Source of the DNA: Saprospiraceae bacterium
Lineage (GTDB): Bacteria > Bacteroidota > Bacteroidia > Chitinophagales > Saprospiraceae
Assembly: GCA_026129545.1 (NCBI GenBank)
Contig: JAHCHX010000001.1
Span: 3,317,001 to 3,381,000, forward strand
Direction of reading: 5' to 3'
DNA: 64,000 nucleotides
Position 1 is the stretch's first letter. The number at the start of each line of letters is the position of its first letter. The notes under the pieces are model-generated. The model saw only the letters and a list, made by a program, of their open reading frames with translations. It ran no database searches and was not told the origin of the DNA. The position numbers and the translations under genes are program-made. Shown here in pieces: positions 36,332 to 45,780 of the stretch.

Positions 36332-38638
36332 ATGCGCCTTTTTCTGTTGTTGCTGCCATTGCTGCCCCAATTGCTCTTCTCCCAAACCGCTGAAATCACG
36401 CTCAAAAAAGGCATGACCATCAAAGAGTCGTGCCGTGTCAAAACGGCGCAGTATTCGCTCGCGGGCGATTCGACAGACCTGTTCGACAAAGTGCCAGCTT
36501 TTGTGCCCTCGGCGGTTCGACCCGTCATCACCATATCAGGCAACAACATCACGGTTGATTTTCAGGATGCCACCCTGAATGGTGGCAAACCGAGCCAGCT
36601 GCCCAACCAGTTCTATGGCCTCGCCATATTGATAAAAGGGAAAAACATCGTGCTCAAAAACGCAAAGGCTCACGGCTACAAAGTAGCTTTGTTGGCCGAT
36701 GGCGCAGAAGCATTGACCCTCGAAAATTGTGACTTCTCCTACAACTATCGCCCACGCCTTCGCTCCATCCGCGAGCGGGAAGACTTCTCGGACTGGCTCA
36801 GTTATCATCACAACGAGCAGGACGAGTGGCTGCGCTACGGGGCAGGCATTTACCTCAGAAATTGCCTCCGCCCCACAGTCAAAAACTGCCACATCACAGG
36901 CAACCAAAATGCCCTACTGATGACGGGCTGCACAGAGGGCACAGTATTCAACAATGCCTTCCAATTCAATTCGGGGTTGGGTGTCGGTCTCTATCGAAGC
37001 AACAATAACCGCGTGATGCACAATCGCTTGGGCTGGAACGTACGCGGCTATTCGCATGGATTCTACCAACGAGGGCAGGACTCTGCCGCCATACTCGTCT
37101 ATGAGCAAAGCAGCAACAACCTCATCGCTTTCAACACGGCTACCCATTCCGGCGACGGGCTATTCCTTTGGGCAGGCCAGACGACCATGGACACGGGCGA
37201 GGGCGGATGCAACGACAATCTCATTTTTGGCAACGACTTCAGCTATGCCCCTACCAACGGGGTGGAAGTCACTTTTTCGCGCAATCGCATTCAGGGCAAT
37301 CTCATCGCCGATTGCACCTATGGTATATGGGGAGGCTATAGCTATGACTCTCGCATCTATGCCAACATGATAACGGGATGCCAAACCGCCATCGCCATAG
37401 AACACGGACAAAACGACACCATCCAGCTCAATTTGATTCAGGACGACTCGACGGGCATCCGCCTATGGGCACGCGAAAGCCAACCTGCCGATTGGGGCTA
37501 TGCGCAAAAACGCGACACGCGCAACCGAGGCAACATGATTGACCGCAATATTTTTTTGAGAACGCGCGTACCGCTTCACATCAGCGCCTCACAAAACACG
37601 CTCGTCAATGGCGAGAACATTTTCCTGCAATTCAAAAAATTGTTGGAAACACCCAAGCCCAACGAAAATCTGAAATTCTGGCGCAACGAGATATATGGCA
37701 CCGAAGCGCAACTCGCAGACCTATGGGCACACCCCGAGCTCGCTCCCTTTAAAAATTTGAACTTCAGCAAAGATGGCTACCCCGAAAATCCTTATGCGGT
37801 CTTTAATGTGCAATACGGCGAGCTCAACGAACCTGACAGCCTCCCGGGAGGTATGCTCGCCATGGTGCCCAACGACAAAAAAGGCCGCCAGCACATCATC
37901 ATGGGCGAATGGGGGCCGTATAACTTCAAATACCCCGCAGCAATACTGGAAAAAATGGAACCCGGCAACAACGGCTCCATGACTTATACTTTGAGACTTG
38001 CCGGCCCACCCGGCGAATGGAAAATCGCACAAATCAGAGGGCTTGCCTCGCCCCCAAACCCTCGTGGCACTTTGCCTCACACCTTGACGCTCGAAAGCAT
38101 TCCCGGAAGCGAGGCCGTCTACGTCGCTTTTGAATACGTTGGCCAACAGGAAATAGTGTCGGAATTTGGAGAAAAAACACCTGCGGGTCAACCCCATTTT
38201 TTTGATTTTCAGCGATTTGAAAAAAAGTTTGATTGGCTGATTCGTTTTTTCAACTATGACGACACTAACGACCCCTTGCGGCATGAGCAGCATTTTTCCC
38301 TGCTGAAAAAACAAAAACCCGCAATGGAAAAAACAGCTAATGAACTGGCCTTTGCTTGGTGGGGAAGCCCCGGCGAGGGAGTCAACGAAGACCGATTTGC
38401 CACGCACAGCACCACCGCCTTCGATATTGCACCGGGCGAATATGTCATAGAGCTCACTTCCGACGACGGCGCTCGGCTCTTTCTGGATGGCAAGCTGCTC
38501 ATTGACAACTGGAACGTGCATGAGCCAACAACCGACGAAATCACGGTCAGACTTGGGGGGCAACACCGCATCGAGATAGAGCATTTCGACGCGGGCGGTT
38601 TTTCGACCTTGGATTTTCGGATGCGACAGAAAAAATAA
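36332..38638 (+). CDS. Exported right-handed beta-helix protein with C-terminal PA14-like domain
   Basis: 768 residues. Signal peptide MRLFLLLLPLLPQLLFSQ. Residues ~60-440 are parallel beta-helix repeats (NNITVDFQDATLNGG, NCHITGNQNALLMTGCTEGTVFNNAFQFNSGLGVGLY, NDLIFGNDFSYAP-type coils), rich in Asn ladders as in pectate-lyase-like and NosD-like proteins. The C-terminal ~110 residues (AWWGSPGEGVNEDRFATHSTTAFDIAPGEY, LTSDDGARLFLDGKLLIDNW) form a PA14-like carbohydrate-binding fold. No catalytic residues can be assigned. Likely a surface polysaccharide-binding or -modifying protein; no T9SS tail is evident. Confidence 0.85.
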   Translation: MRLFLLLLPLLPQLLFSQTAEITLKKGMTIKESCRVKTAQYSLAGDSTDLFDKVPAFVPSAVRPVITISGNNITVDFQDATLNGGKPSQLPNQFYGLAILIKGKNIVLKNAKAHGYKVALLADGAEALTLENCDFSYNYRPRLRSIREREDFSDWLSYHHNEQDEWLRYGAGIYLRNCLRPTVKNCHITGNQNALLMTGCTEGTVFNNAFQFNSGLGVGLYRSNNNRVMHNRLGWNVRGYSHGFYQRGQDSAAILVYEQSSNNLIAFNTATHSGDGLFLWAGQTTMDTGEGGCNDNLIFGNDFSYAPTNGVEVTFSRNRIQGNLIADCTYGIWGGYSYDSRIYANMITGCQTAIAIEHGQNDTIQLNLIQDDSTGIRLWARESQPADWGYAQKRDTRNRGNMIDRNIFLRTRVPLHISASQNTLVNGENIFLQFKKLLETPKPNENLKFWRNEIYGTEAQLADLWAHPELAPFKNLNFSKDGYPENPYAVFNVQYGELNEPDSLPGGMLAMVPNDKKGRQHIIMGEWGPYNFKYPAAILEKMEPGNNGSMTYTLRLAGPPGEWKIAQIRGLASPPNPRGTLPHTLTLESIPGSEAVYVAFEYVGQQEIVSEFGEKTPAGQPHFFDFQRFEKKFDWLIRFFNYDDTNDPLRHEQHFSLLKKQKPAMEKTANELAFAWWGSPGEGVNEDRFATHSTTAFDIAPGEYVIELTSDDGARLFLDGKLLIDNWNVHEPTTDEITVRLGGQHRIEIEHFDAGGFSTLDFRMRQKK

Positions 38639-38663
38639 AAGAGCTTCATGGGTGCGGATGAAC

Positions 38664-38770
38664 CTATACCTAGCGCCGCCAAGTTTCGGGCATGGCTGCG
38701 ATATCAATCTGCTCAAAATCAGGTGCATCAATCACGGCCATCCGGCAAATCCAAGCGAATCAAGGTATAA
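38664..38770 (+). repeat. Intergenic ~107-bp repeat, copy C
   Basis: Closest to copy A: ATACCTAGCGCCGCCAAG at the left, CAATCTGCTCAAAATCAGG in the middle and GCGAATCAAGGTATAA at the right. Lies between the beta-helix gene and the promoter of the next operon. Confidence 0.75.
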
Positions 38771-38805
38771 AACCAGTTCATACATCGAACACCCTCTACA
38801 TTTCC

Positions 38806-38813
38806 TACTTTTG
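38806..38813 (+). promoter_or_regulatory. -7 element of the 38.8-44.7 kb operon
   Basis: TACTTTTG fits TAnnTTTG and lies 26 bases before the TTG start at 38840. Confidence 0.55.
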
Positions 38814-38839
38814 CCCGCCAAAACAGGTTAGCCCATATT

Positions 38840-39568
38840 TTGCGAACACTTACCACGCGCCTCAACGTCATCGTGCCATGCTACAACCCGCCAACGGGTT
38901 GGGCGGATGCGTTGGTTGCGCGATTTTCCCTTTTCAGAGAAGCGGTGGCCGATGTAGTGGACAACACGGGGCTTATCGTGGTGAACGATGGCTCGACGAG
39001 CGAAAATGCCGAATTGATTTTCAATCGTTTGTCAGAAATTTTGCCCGAGGTGAAGATAGTGACCTATGCCGGCAATCGCGGCAAAGGTTATGCGCTTCGG
39101 CAGGGGGTGAAAGCCTCGGAGGCGGATTTTCACTTGGTAACCGACGCTGACTTTCCTTACACCGTAGAAAGTATGCGACGCATCGCAATCACATTGCGCG
39201 AACACGGCGGCATCGCGGCGGGCAACCGCGACACAGCTTACTATGACCAAGTGCCAGCCTTTCGGAGGTGGCTCTCCAAAGGGTTGCGTTGGCTGCTTCG
39301 CAATGTGTTGCGCCAACCCATCGGGGACTCACAGTGTGGATTGAAAGGGTTTGATGCGGCAGGGAAACGGGTATTTCTGGAGACAAGCATTGACCGATTC
39401 CTGTTCGACCTCGAATTTCTCATGCTGGCCAACGGGCGAGTCTCCGTCACACCTGTTGCTGTGGAATTGCGCGAGGGCGTCACGTTCAGCAAGGTCGGTT
39501 GGCGCATACTTGCCACCGAAGGGCGCAACTTCATCTGGTTGTTGGTGCGCCGGAGGAAAACGGCATAG
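38840..39568 (+). CDS. GT2 glycosyltransferase (dolichyl-phosphate mannosyltransferase-like)
   Basis: 242 residues, TTG start; no ATG exists between the promoter and the conserved N-terminus. RLNVIVPCYNPP, GLIVVNDGSTSENAE and DFHLVTDADFPYTVESMRRI (DxD) are GT-A hallmarks; YAGNRGKGYALRQGV and SQCGLKGFDAAGKRVF match polyprenyl-phosphate sugar transferases such as DPM1-like enzymes. It probably loads a sugar onto undecaprenyl phosphate at the cytoplasmic face. It is 12 bases before the GT-C-like membrane protein gene, a logical user of such a lipid-linked sugar. Confidence 0.88.
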   Translation: MRTLTTRLNVIVPCYNPPTGWADALVARFSLFREAVADVVDNTGLIVVNDGSTSENAELIFNRLSEILPEVKIVTYAGNRGKGYALRQGVKASEADFHLVTDADFPYTVESMRRIAITLREHGGIAAGNRDTAYYDQVPAFRRWLSKGLRWLLRNVLRQPIGDSQCGLKGFDAAGKRVFLETSIDRFLFDLEFLMLANGRVSVTPVAVELREGVTFSKVGWRILATEGRNFIWLLVRRRKTA

Positions 39569-39580
39569 ACAGTCAAAAAG

Positions 39581-42091
39581 ATGAAAGGAGTTGAAAAAAT
39601 AGAACACACCTTCCACGACCTCACTCACCCTAAGCGGTCGTACACGTTTTGGGGGCTACTGGCAGTGCTGGCAGTAGCGTTTGTCCTGATATGGGCGAAG
39701 CACGGCATCTGGTTGCAGGCACCGAACGACTATATGTTGTGCGAATCGCCCGATGGCCTTAAAAACTACATGACCTCCGCATGGCACGTTGCCCACGACT
39801 CAAGCTATGTGCACTACGGCGGCATGAGCTATCCATTCGGGGAACATGTGCTTTTTACTGACAACCAGCCGATTATCAGTGCTGCCATGCAGTGGTGGAG
39901 CGCAAAGGTGTCGGATATAAGCGGGCGCACGACGGGCATCATGAACGTCATCGTGGCCATCTCGCTTCTGTTCGGGGCAGGAGTCTTGTTTCTCTTGTTG
40001 CGCAAATTGCACTTGCCTGTTTGGTATGCAGGGTTGGTGTCGTTAGGGATGCTGTTCTTGTCGCCGCAAAACAACCGCATTGACGGTCACTTTGCGCTCG
40101 CGCACACATGGGTGCTTCCGTTGTTGCTCTTGCTCTTGTGTCGTTATGAAGAAAGATACAGTCGGCGCTACCAAAGCCTGCAAATCGGCTTTCTCGTCTG
40201 GTTCGCCGCGCAGCTGCATTTTTACTATTTCGGGATATCCGCTCTGTTTTTGGGCTTATACACGTTGGTTCAGCTATGCTTCGACCCGTCGTGGCGCAAT
40301 CTTCGGGTAAGGCTCAGCCACTTGGTGGTCATGGTGATACTGCCTTTTGTGTTGCTCAACATCTGGATTCGCTGGTCCGATTTTGCTACCGACCGGCCCT
40401 CCAGCCCTTATGGTTTCACCTCTTTTATAGGTTATTGGGAAGGCGTGTTTTTGCCCTATCCCGAATTTCCCTTCTATCAATGGCTCGACAAAAATATAGT
40501 CCCCATTCGGCGCATAGATTTTGAATCAAGAGCATACATCGGGATAGCGGCTTTTGCCTTTACGCTTTGGGCCGTGTTTTTTCGCCGCTTTCGGTTGTTT
40601 GAGCCTTCGTGGGAGAAAGCAGCCTATCACCGCACCCACAAGCGATACCTGTCGGGCATTTTCATCACTTCCTTTGTGCTGCTCATCTTTGCCTGCGGCT
40701 TCCCATTTGCCATTGAAGGGCTGGAATGGATAGCCGATTATTTTGGACCGTTGCGTCAGTTCAGAGGCTTGGGCCGATTCAATTGGGCGTTCTTTTATGT
40801 GATAAATGTGGTGATGTTCTATGTCGTTTGGAATTACAGCGCCCGGTTCAAAGGTTTTTTTAAAAAAGAAAAAACAGCCAAAAAGGCCGTTGACACAGAC
40901 TTGCCTGAAAAGCTCCCTACTGCTGACAAAGACGCCAACGCAAACCCCGCCGAAAACACGGTGCCCACAGGGCAAACAAAAGCCGATACAACAATCCCCT
41001 TCTCCCGACATTTTCGATGGGTCATCGCCCTGCTTCCACTGGCTTTGCTGCTCTACGAAGCCCGTGTGTTTCAACAGATAAAGCGGATACCGCTCAATCC
41101 CAACTACGGCCAACGCGACATGGCCATCGCCGATTGCCCCTGGCTGGCAGAGGTGGATTTCTCGGCCTATCAGGCATTGATGCCCTTACCCTATTATCAT
41201 GTCGGTTCGGAAAACATCTGGCTCGACATTGACGGCTTTCATTTTCGCCGAATGTTGACCACTGCATTTCACAGCGGGGTGCCAGACATGGGCGTGTTCA
41301 TGAGCCGCACTTCGGTAGGGCGCACCATCAAGTCCGTGCAATTCTCGTTCGAGCCACTCGAATCGCCGCAGCTACTCGATGAATTGCCCGACAACCGACC
41401 CATCGCGCTGATGATAAACCCCACACAATGGGAACAAGTGCAGGCCAGATATCCGCACCTACTGGGGCCTGCCGTCATGGTGAAAGAATACGAAGGCATG
41501 AAAATCATGTCGCTCCTCCCCGATAGCGTGCGCGTCTGGGCCAAAAACCACTCCCTCGCCGTGTCGGCTGAAATGGACAACACTGCATCCCACACGGTCG
41601 GCAGAAATTGGAAAAGCGACCAAGCGCAAGGGTGGTTCTATCATCAATCCTACGACTCACTTTCCTCGACGACTCATTTTTTTCAAGGAAAGGGCGCATA
41701 TCAAGGGAACATGGGCGACACTGCGTGGGTATGGAACAACACCATGCCAGCTGGCAACTACCACATCAGCCTTTGGATATATGTGAAGCAGGATATGGGC
41801 ATGACCCACGAGATGAAGATTTTTCAACACAGCCGCGCCGGCGGACACGAAATCAACTTCCGACACGAGGGGCTGCGTTTCTATCTGAAAAGCCTTGTGG
41901 AGGGCTGGGCTTTGTTCGACTTGGAATTCACCGTTCATGAGGACAACTCCGATGTGCGCATTTTTCTTCAAAAAAGAGGGGTCTTCGAGCCTTTTTTCTT
42001 GGATGAGGTGCTGATTCGGCAAAAAGATTTCAATCTTTACCGTCGAGAGCCGGGTTGGGTGTCGAAAAACAACTATTGGCACAAAATATAA
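39581..42091 (+). CDS. Multi-pass membrane protein, GT-C-like, with periplasmic C-terminal domain
   Basis: 836 residues. About ten membrane helices lie in residues ~25-490, with a hydrophilic insert near 425-470 (KKEKTAKKAVDTDLPEKLPTAD). The first loop holds acidic residues after the first helix (CESPDGLKNY), where GT-C enzymes have their catalytic Asp. The C-terminal ~330 residues are soluble and periplasmic, with a jelly-roll-like end (GNYHISLWIYVKQDMG, NFRHEGLRFYLKSLVEGWALFDLEF). Coupled to the preceding GT2 gene, it is best read as a lipid-linked-sugar-dependent glycosyltransferase, but that is inference. The stop is 5 bases from the next start. Confidence 0.8.
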   Translation: MKGVEKIEHTFHDLTHPKRSYTFWGLLAVLAVAFVLIWAKHGIWLQAPNDYMLCESPDGLKNYMTSAWHVAHDSSYVHYGGMSYPFGEHVLFTDNQPIISAAMQWWSAKVSDISGRTTGIMNVIVAISLLFGAGVLFLLLRKLHLPVWYAGLVSLGMLFLSPQNNRIDGHFALAHTWVLPLLLLLLCRYEERYSRRYQSLQIGFLVWFAAQLHFYYFGISALFLGLYTLVQLCFDPSWRNLRVRLSHLVVMVILPFVLLNIWIRWSDFATDRPSSPYGFTSFIGYWEGVFLPYPEFPFYQWLDKNIVPIRRIDFESRAYIGIAAFAFTLWAVFFRRFRLFEPSWEKAAYHRTHKRYLSGIFITSFVLLIFACGFPFAIEGLEWIADYFGPLRQFRGLGRFNWAFFYVINVVMFYVVWNYSARFKGFFKKEKTAKKAVDTDLPEKLPTADKDANANPAENTVPTGQTKADTTIPFSRHFRWVIALLPLALLLYEARVFQQIKRIPLNPNYGQRDMAIADCPWLAEVDFSAYQALMPLPYYHVGSENIWLDIDGFHFRRMLTTAFHSGVPDMGVFMSRTSVGRTIKSVQFSFEPLESPQLLDELPDNRPIALMINPTQWEQVQARYPHLLGPAVMVKEYEGMKIMSLLPDSVRVWAKNHSLAVSAEMDNTASHTVGRNWKSDQAQGWFYHQSYDSLSSTTHFFQGKGAYQGNMGDTAWVWNNTMPAGNYHISLWIYVKQDMGMTHEMKIFQHSRAGGHEINFRHEGLRFYLKSLVEGWALFDLEFTVHEDNSDVRIFLQKRGVFEPFFLDEVLIRQKDFNLYRREPGWVSKNNYWHKI

Positions 42092-42095
42092 AGCC

Positions 42096-43361
42096 ATGTT
42101 GCTACTACTCAAAAACGTCCGCGTCGTCGGCGAAAAACAAGATAAACGCCCAAAGGACATACTCATCCGCGATGGCGTGATAGAGGCCATTGGCGAAAAC
42201 CTGCCCGCCGAAAAAGGAGCTACCGTGTGGGCCTCGGCCAACGCCTGCGTCTCGCCCGGCTGGTTCGACGTGGGCATTCAGGCTGGCGACCCCGGCTACG
42301 AACACCGCGAGGATTTGCACACAGCCGCCCGAGCCGCAGCAGTAGGGGGATTCACTTCGGTGGCGTGTTTCCCCAACACCCATCCTGCCATTCACTCAAA
42401 GTCCGAAGTACTGTATGTGAAGAACAAAACCGAGCGCGAGCCGGTCACTTTTCACCCCATCGGTGCCGTCTCTGTCGCTTGTGAGGGCAAGGATTTGGCA
42501 GAATTGTTTGATATGCGCTCGGCTGGCGCGATTGCCTTCGGCGACGGTCGGCGGGCTGTGCAGGATGCAGGCCTTTTGCTACGGGCTATGCAGTATGCCA
42601 AAGCTTTCGATGGCCTCATCATGAATGAGCCGCACCACAAAAGCATCGCTGCGGGAGGGCAGATGCACGAAGGGGTGGTCAGTACCTCGCTGGGCCTGAA
42701 AGGCATCCCCGCGTTGGCGGAAGAAATCATAGTGCAGCGCGACCTCAAGCTGCTCGAATACGCGGAAGGGCGGCTTCATTTGCACCTGCTGTCGAGCGCC
42801 AAAAGCGTGGCGTTGGTGCGTGAGGCGAAAATGGCCGGACTTCCCGTCACGGCTTCGGTCGCCATAGCCAATCTCTGTTTTACCGATGAAAAATTGGCTG
42901 ATTTTGACTCAAACTGGAAGTTGTTGCCGCCCCTGCGCAGCCAAACCGACACAGAGGCCTTGCTTGAAGGACTGACCGATGGCACTATTGATTTTATCTG
43001 CTCCAATCACGCCCCGTGGGATGAGGAAGCAAAAAACTTGGAGTTTCCCTTTGCGGAATTCGGAATGCTCGGCATGGAAACGACCTTTGCCTTGTGCCGA
43101 ACATTTCTCAAAAAACAACTCTCCTTGACTGATATAGTGGAAAAAATGGCAGTGGCACCCCGTCACGTGCTGGGGTTGCCGCTGCCAGAAATAAAACCCG
43201 GCGCTCGTGCCGAACTGACCCTGTTCGACCCTGATGCCGAGTGGGTTTTTGGGGAAAACGATATTCGCTCAAAATCGCGCAACACACCCTTTATCGGCCA
43301 AAAATTCACGGGCAAGGTGCTTGGCATTGTGAACAAAGGTCAATGGGTGCAAAACCCATAG
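42096..43361 (+). CDS. Dihydroorotase-like amidohydrolase lacking the HxH metal motif
   Basis: 421 residues of the amidohydrolase superfamily, closest to class I dihydroorotases: GWFDVGIQAGDPGYEHREDLHTA, GGFTSVACFPNTHPAIHSK, GAVSVACEGKDLAE, LHLHLLSSAKSVALVREAK, ASVAIANLCFTDE, FICSNHAPWDEEAKNLEF and FGMLGMETTFAL. In catalytic members the first motif is DxHVHLRDPG; here the two His are Gly60 and Gln62 and the Arg is Gly. The late HAPW motif with its metal Asp is changed to NHAPW. Such enzymes in Bacteroidota are annotated pyrC, but this one probably cannot bind two zinc ions in the usual way. Could be a PyrB-associated pseudo-enzyme. In operon with its neighbours. Confidence 0.88.
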   Translation: MLLLLKNVRVVGEKQDKRPKDILIRDGVIEAIGENLPAEKGATVWASANACVSPGWFDVGIQAGDPGYEHREDLHTAARAAAVGGFTSVACFPNTHPAIHSKSEVLYVKNKTEREPVTFHPIGAVSVACEGKDLAELFDMRSAGAIAFGDGRRAVQDAGLLLRAMQYAKAFDGLIMNEPHHKSIAAGGQMHEGVVSTSLGLKGIPALAEEIIVQRDLKLLEYAEGRLHLHLLSSAKSVALVREAKMAGLPVTASVAIANLCFTDEKLADFDSNWKLLPPLRSQTDTEALLEGLTDGTIDFICSNHAPWDEEAKNLEFPFAEFGMLGMETTFALCRTFLKKQLSLTDIVEKMAVAPRHVLGLPLPEIKPGARAELTLFDPDAEWVFGENDIRSKSRNTPFIGQKFTGKVLGIVNKGQWVQNP

Positions 43362-43374
43362 GAATCGCCCAACC

Positions 43375-44688
43375 ATGTATCTCAGCAATCGCTTTTTCTG
43401 GCTCTTTGGCAGCGTGGCCGCCCTCTTCGCGCTGGCATATCCCTTTGGCTGGTTGTTCCCTTTGGCACAGACCGCGCTCATAGTGGCGCTCGCGCTGACG
43501 GTGGCGGATGCGGCGTTGCTCTATGGCCGCCAGCCCAAGATTGTCTGCGAGCGCATCCTCAACCCTGTTTTCTCTCTGAGCGACCCCAACCCTGTGACCT
43601 TGCATCTTGAAAACCAAGGCAATGTGTTTTATCGCGCGACGATTGCCGATGAACTGCCCTTCCAATTTCAGCGGCGCGATTTTGAGGTCGCGTTGAACCT
43701 ACCGCCCAGAGCGCCCCGAAAACTGGAGCATCATCTGACACCGTTTTCGCGTGGGATTTACTCATTTGGCAACATCAACGTCTTCGTGGCAACGCGGCTG
43801 GGGTTGCTGGAACGCCGCCTGATATTCGGGCAACCTCAAGATGTGGCGGTATATCCCTCCATCATTCAAATGAAACGCTACGAGCTGCGAGCCATGCGCC
43901 AGATTGCTCACGAAACCGGCATTAAAAAAATGCGCCGCATCGGCCATTCCTACGAGTTCGAGCAAATAAAAAACTATGTGCAAGGCGACGACTACCGGAG
44001 CATCAACTGGAAGGCTTCGAGCCGTCGCGCTGCACTTATGGTCAATCAATACGAGGACGAACGCAGCCAACAAGTGTATTGCATCGTGGATAAAAGCCGG
44101 GTCATGCGGATGCCCTTCGAGGGCTTGAGCCTAATGGATTACGCCATCAATACCACTTTGGCTATCAGCAACATCATCCTGAAAAAACAAGACAAGGCTG
44201 GGCTGCTGACCTTTTCCGATGTCATTGGTGCCACGCTTAAAGCCGAACGCGATACCAGCCAACTAAGCCGCATATTAGAAGCCCTCTACCGCGAAAAAGA
44301 GCGCCCCGGCGAGTCTAACTTTGAGTTGCTCTACGAAGCCGTGCGTCGGCTCATCGGTGCGCGTTCGTTGTTGCTACTGTTCACCAACTTCGAGAGCAGC
44401 TATGCCTTGGAGCGAGCCATGCCTACCCTACGTCGCCTCAATCGCTCCCACCTGCTCGTGGTCGTTTTTTTTGAAAATACCGAAATCCGCCGCCTCGCCC
44501 AAGAGGACGTGCAAAAAACAGCGGACATCTATCGCCAAACAGTGGCGCGACAGTTCTTGCAGGAAAAAAAGGAGATGGTGCAAAAGCTGCGGCAATATGG
44601 CATACAAGCCATTCTGACCAAGCCGCAAGACCTGACGCTCAACACTATCAACAAATACTTGGAGTTGAAATCGCGCGGGCTGATTTGA
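43375..44688 (+). CDS. DUF58-domain protein
   Basis: 437 residues. Two membrane helices at the N-terminus (FFWLFGSVAALFALAYPFGWLFPLAQTALIVALALTVADA), an Ig-like region, then the DUF58 signature GHSYEFEQIKNYVQGDDYRSINWKASSRRA and a VWA-like fold (QVYCIVDKSRVMRM, where Asp-x-Ser is present as DKS). DUF58 proteins usually sit next to MoxR ATPases and Bat genes; here there is no MoxR nearby, although batD occurs at 5650. Last gene of the operon starting at 38840 and separated from its upstream neighbour by 13 bases. Confidence 0.9.
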   Translation: MYLSNRFFWLFGSVAALFALAYPFGWLFPLAQTALIVALALTVADAALLYGRQPKIVCERILNPVFSLSDPNPVTLHLENQGNVFYRATIADELPFQFQRRDFEVALNLPPRAPRKLEHHLTPFSRGIYSFGNINVFVATRLGLLERRLIFGQPQDVAVYPSIIQMKRYELRAMRQIAHETGIKKMRRIGHSYEFEQIKNYVQGDDYRSINWKASSRRAALMVNQYEDERSQQVYCIVDKSRVMRMPFEGLSLMDYAINTTLAISNIILKKQDKAGLLTFSDVIGATLKAERDTSQLSRILEALYREKERPGESNFELLYEAVRRLIGARSLLLLFTNFESSYALERAMPTLRRLNRSHLLVVVFFENTEIRRLAQEDVQKTADIYRQTVARQFLQEKKEMVQKLRQYGIQAILTKPQDLTLNTINKYLELKSRGLI

Positions 44689-44733
44689 GAGGGATAGTAT
44701 TGCTGCTTTCGGTAGGGGGGCGGCAAGAGGCCT

Positions 44734-45588
44734 TTAAAAATTCTCTTTCCTCGCCCGCAACAGCCCATACACCCATGCGCCAGCTAGCAACGCCTCGTAT
44801 TGTCGCACGGAGGCCTGTGCGTTGCCCAGACGCACGTCACTTACCCACCTCACAGCGTGCAGCAAGCGCCCTAGCGGCAGCCATCGTTTGGAGATATTGT
44901 GCAAATTGCGAAGCGAAACGCGCACATTGGGTGTCGCGTCCACCATCTCAATTTCTCGAAAACCCACCGATGCAGCGTGGGAACGGTGCTCTTCCATCGT
45001 GTCAATATCTGGAATAGCCCATGGGCGCAACCAATTTGTCAGCAACTGTTCGCCCGCCGGCGATACGGGACGTGTCGTGCGCATATACTCGGCCATCACC
45101 AATCGCCCGCCCGGGCGCAGGACTCGAAAAGCCTCCATGTAAAATTGCGCCTTTTCAGCCGTGTGACAGACGCTTTCACAAGCCCACACCACATCGAAAC
45201 TTTGGTCTTGAAACGGCATTTTGCAAAAATCGCCCTGCACAAAGGAGATGCCCAGCCCCTGTTGCTGCCGCGCTCTTTTTTGACAGTCGGCTATCTGTCG
45301 CTCCACGATGTTGAGGCCCACCACCTGCGCCCCGCGATGCCGGGCCAGCCAAAAACACGCATTGCCCAATCCACAACCCGCATCAAGCACCCGCTCCCCT
45401 GCCGCTATACCCACCCAATCCGCTAACACCCGGTTCATGTTGTCGAGCGCGGCGGCGTGGTGGCGAGCATGGTCGTCGTAAAACCCAAAATGCACCGCCA
45501 CCTCAGAGCGCCGGCGGTTCCAGATGGCGCGATAATCGAAATCGGTGCCATTGTAATAGGCTTCAATATCAGGAAGTTGCGGTCTCAT
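44734..45588 (-). CDS. SAM-dependent class I methyltransferase
   Basis: 284 residues. SAM-binding motif I VLDAGCGLGNACFWLA (~67-82), post-I VGLNIVERQI, motif II DVVWACESVCH, motif III LRPGGRLVMAEYM. The extended C-terminal part and the WVGIAAGERV lead-in are like UbiE/sterol-C24/tocopherol-type small-molecule methyltransferases. Substrate unknown; no biosynthetic cluster surrounds it. Divergent from the lipoprotein-like gene at 45781. Two basic C-terminal residues follow a hydrophobic stretch (ALLAGAWVYGLL) that might associate with membrane. Confidence 0.88.
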   Translation of the reverse strand: MRPQLPDIEAYYNGTDFDYRAIWNRRRSEVAVHFGFYDDHARHHAAALDNMNRVLADWVGIAAGERVLDAGCGLGNACFWLARHRGAQVVGLNIVERQIADCQKRARQQQGLGISFVQGDFCKMPFQDQSFDVVWACESVCHTAEKAQFYMEAFRVLRPGGRLVMAEYMRTTRPVSPAGEQLLTNWLRPWAIPDIDTMEEHRSHAASVGFREIEMVDATPNVRVSLRNLHNISKRWLPLGRLLHAVRWVSDVRLGNAQASVRQYEALLAGAWVYGLLRARKENF

Positions 45589-45780
45589 GCAGTCAAAATT
45601 TCTTCAAAATCTCGGGTCGCGATTGCTCCGCCCCGAAGTGTCGCAAAGGTCTATGAAAATCAAGGGGCAAATGAAGCAAGCCTCCGCCTAATTCAAATTT
45701 ATTCAACGAATATGGCGACGATGGCAACAAGCCGCCAACATTTAGGCGTTATTACCGCCAACATTTTTCAAGCACTTCTC

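Noticed and set aside
45457..45780. Upstream extension of the lipoprotein-like gene at 45781
   Set aside because: The extension runs antisense through the methyltransferase gene start, and the ATG at 45781 begins a proper signal sequence.
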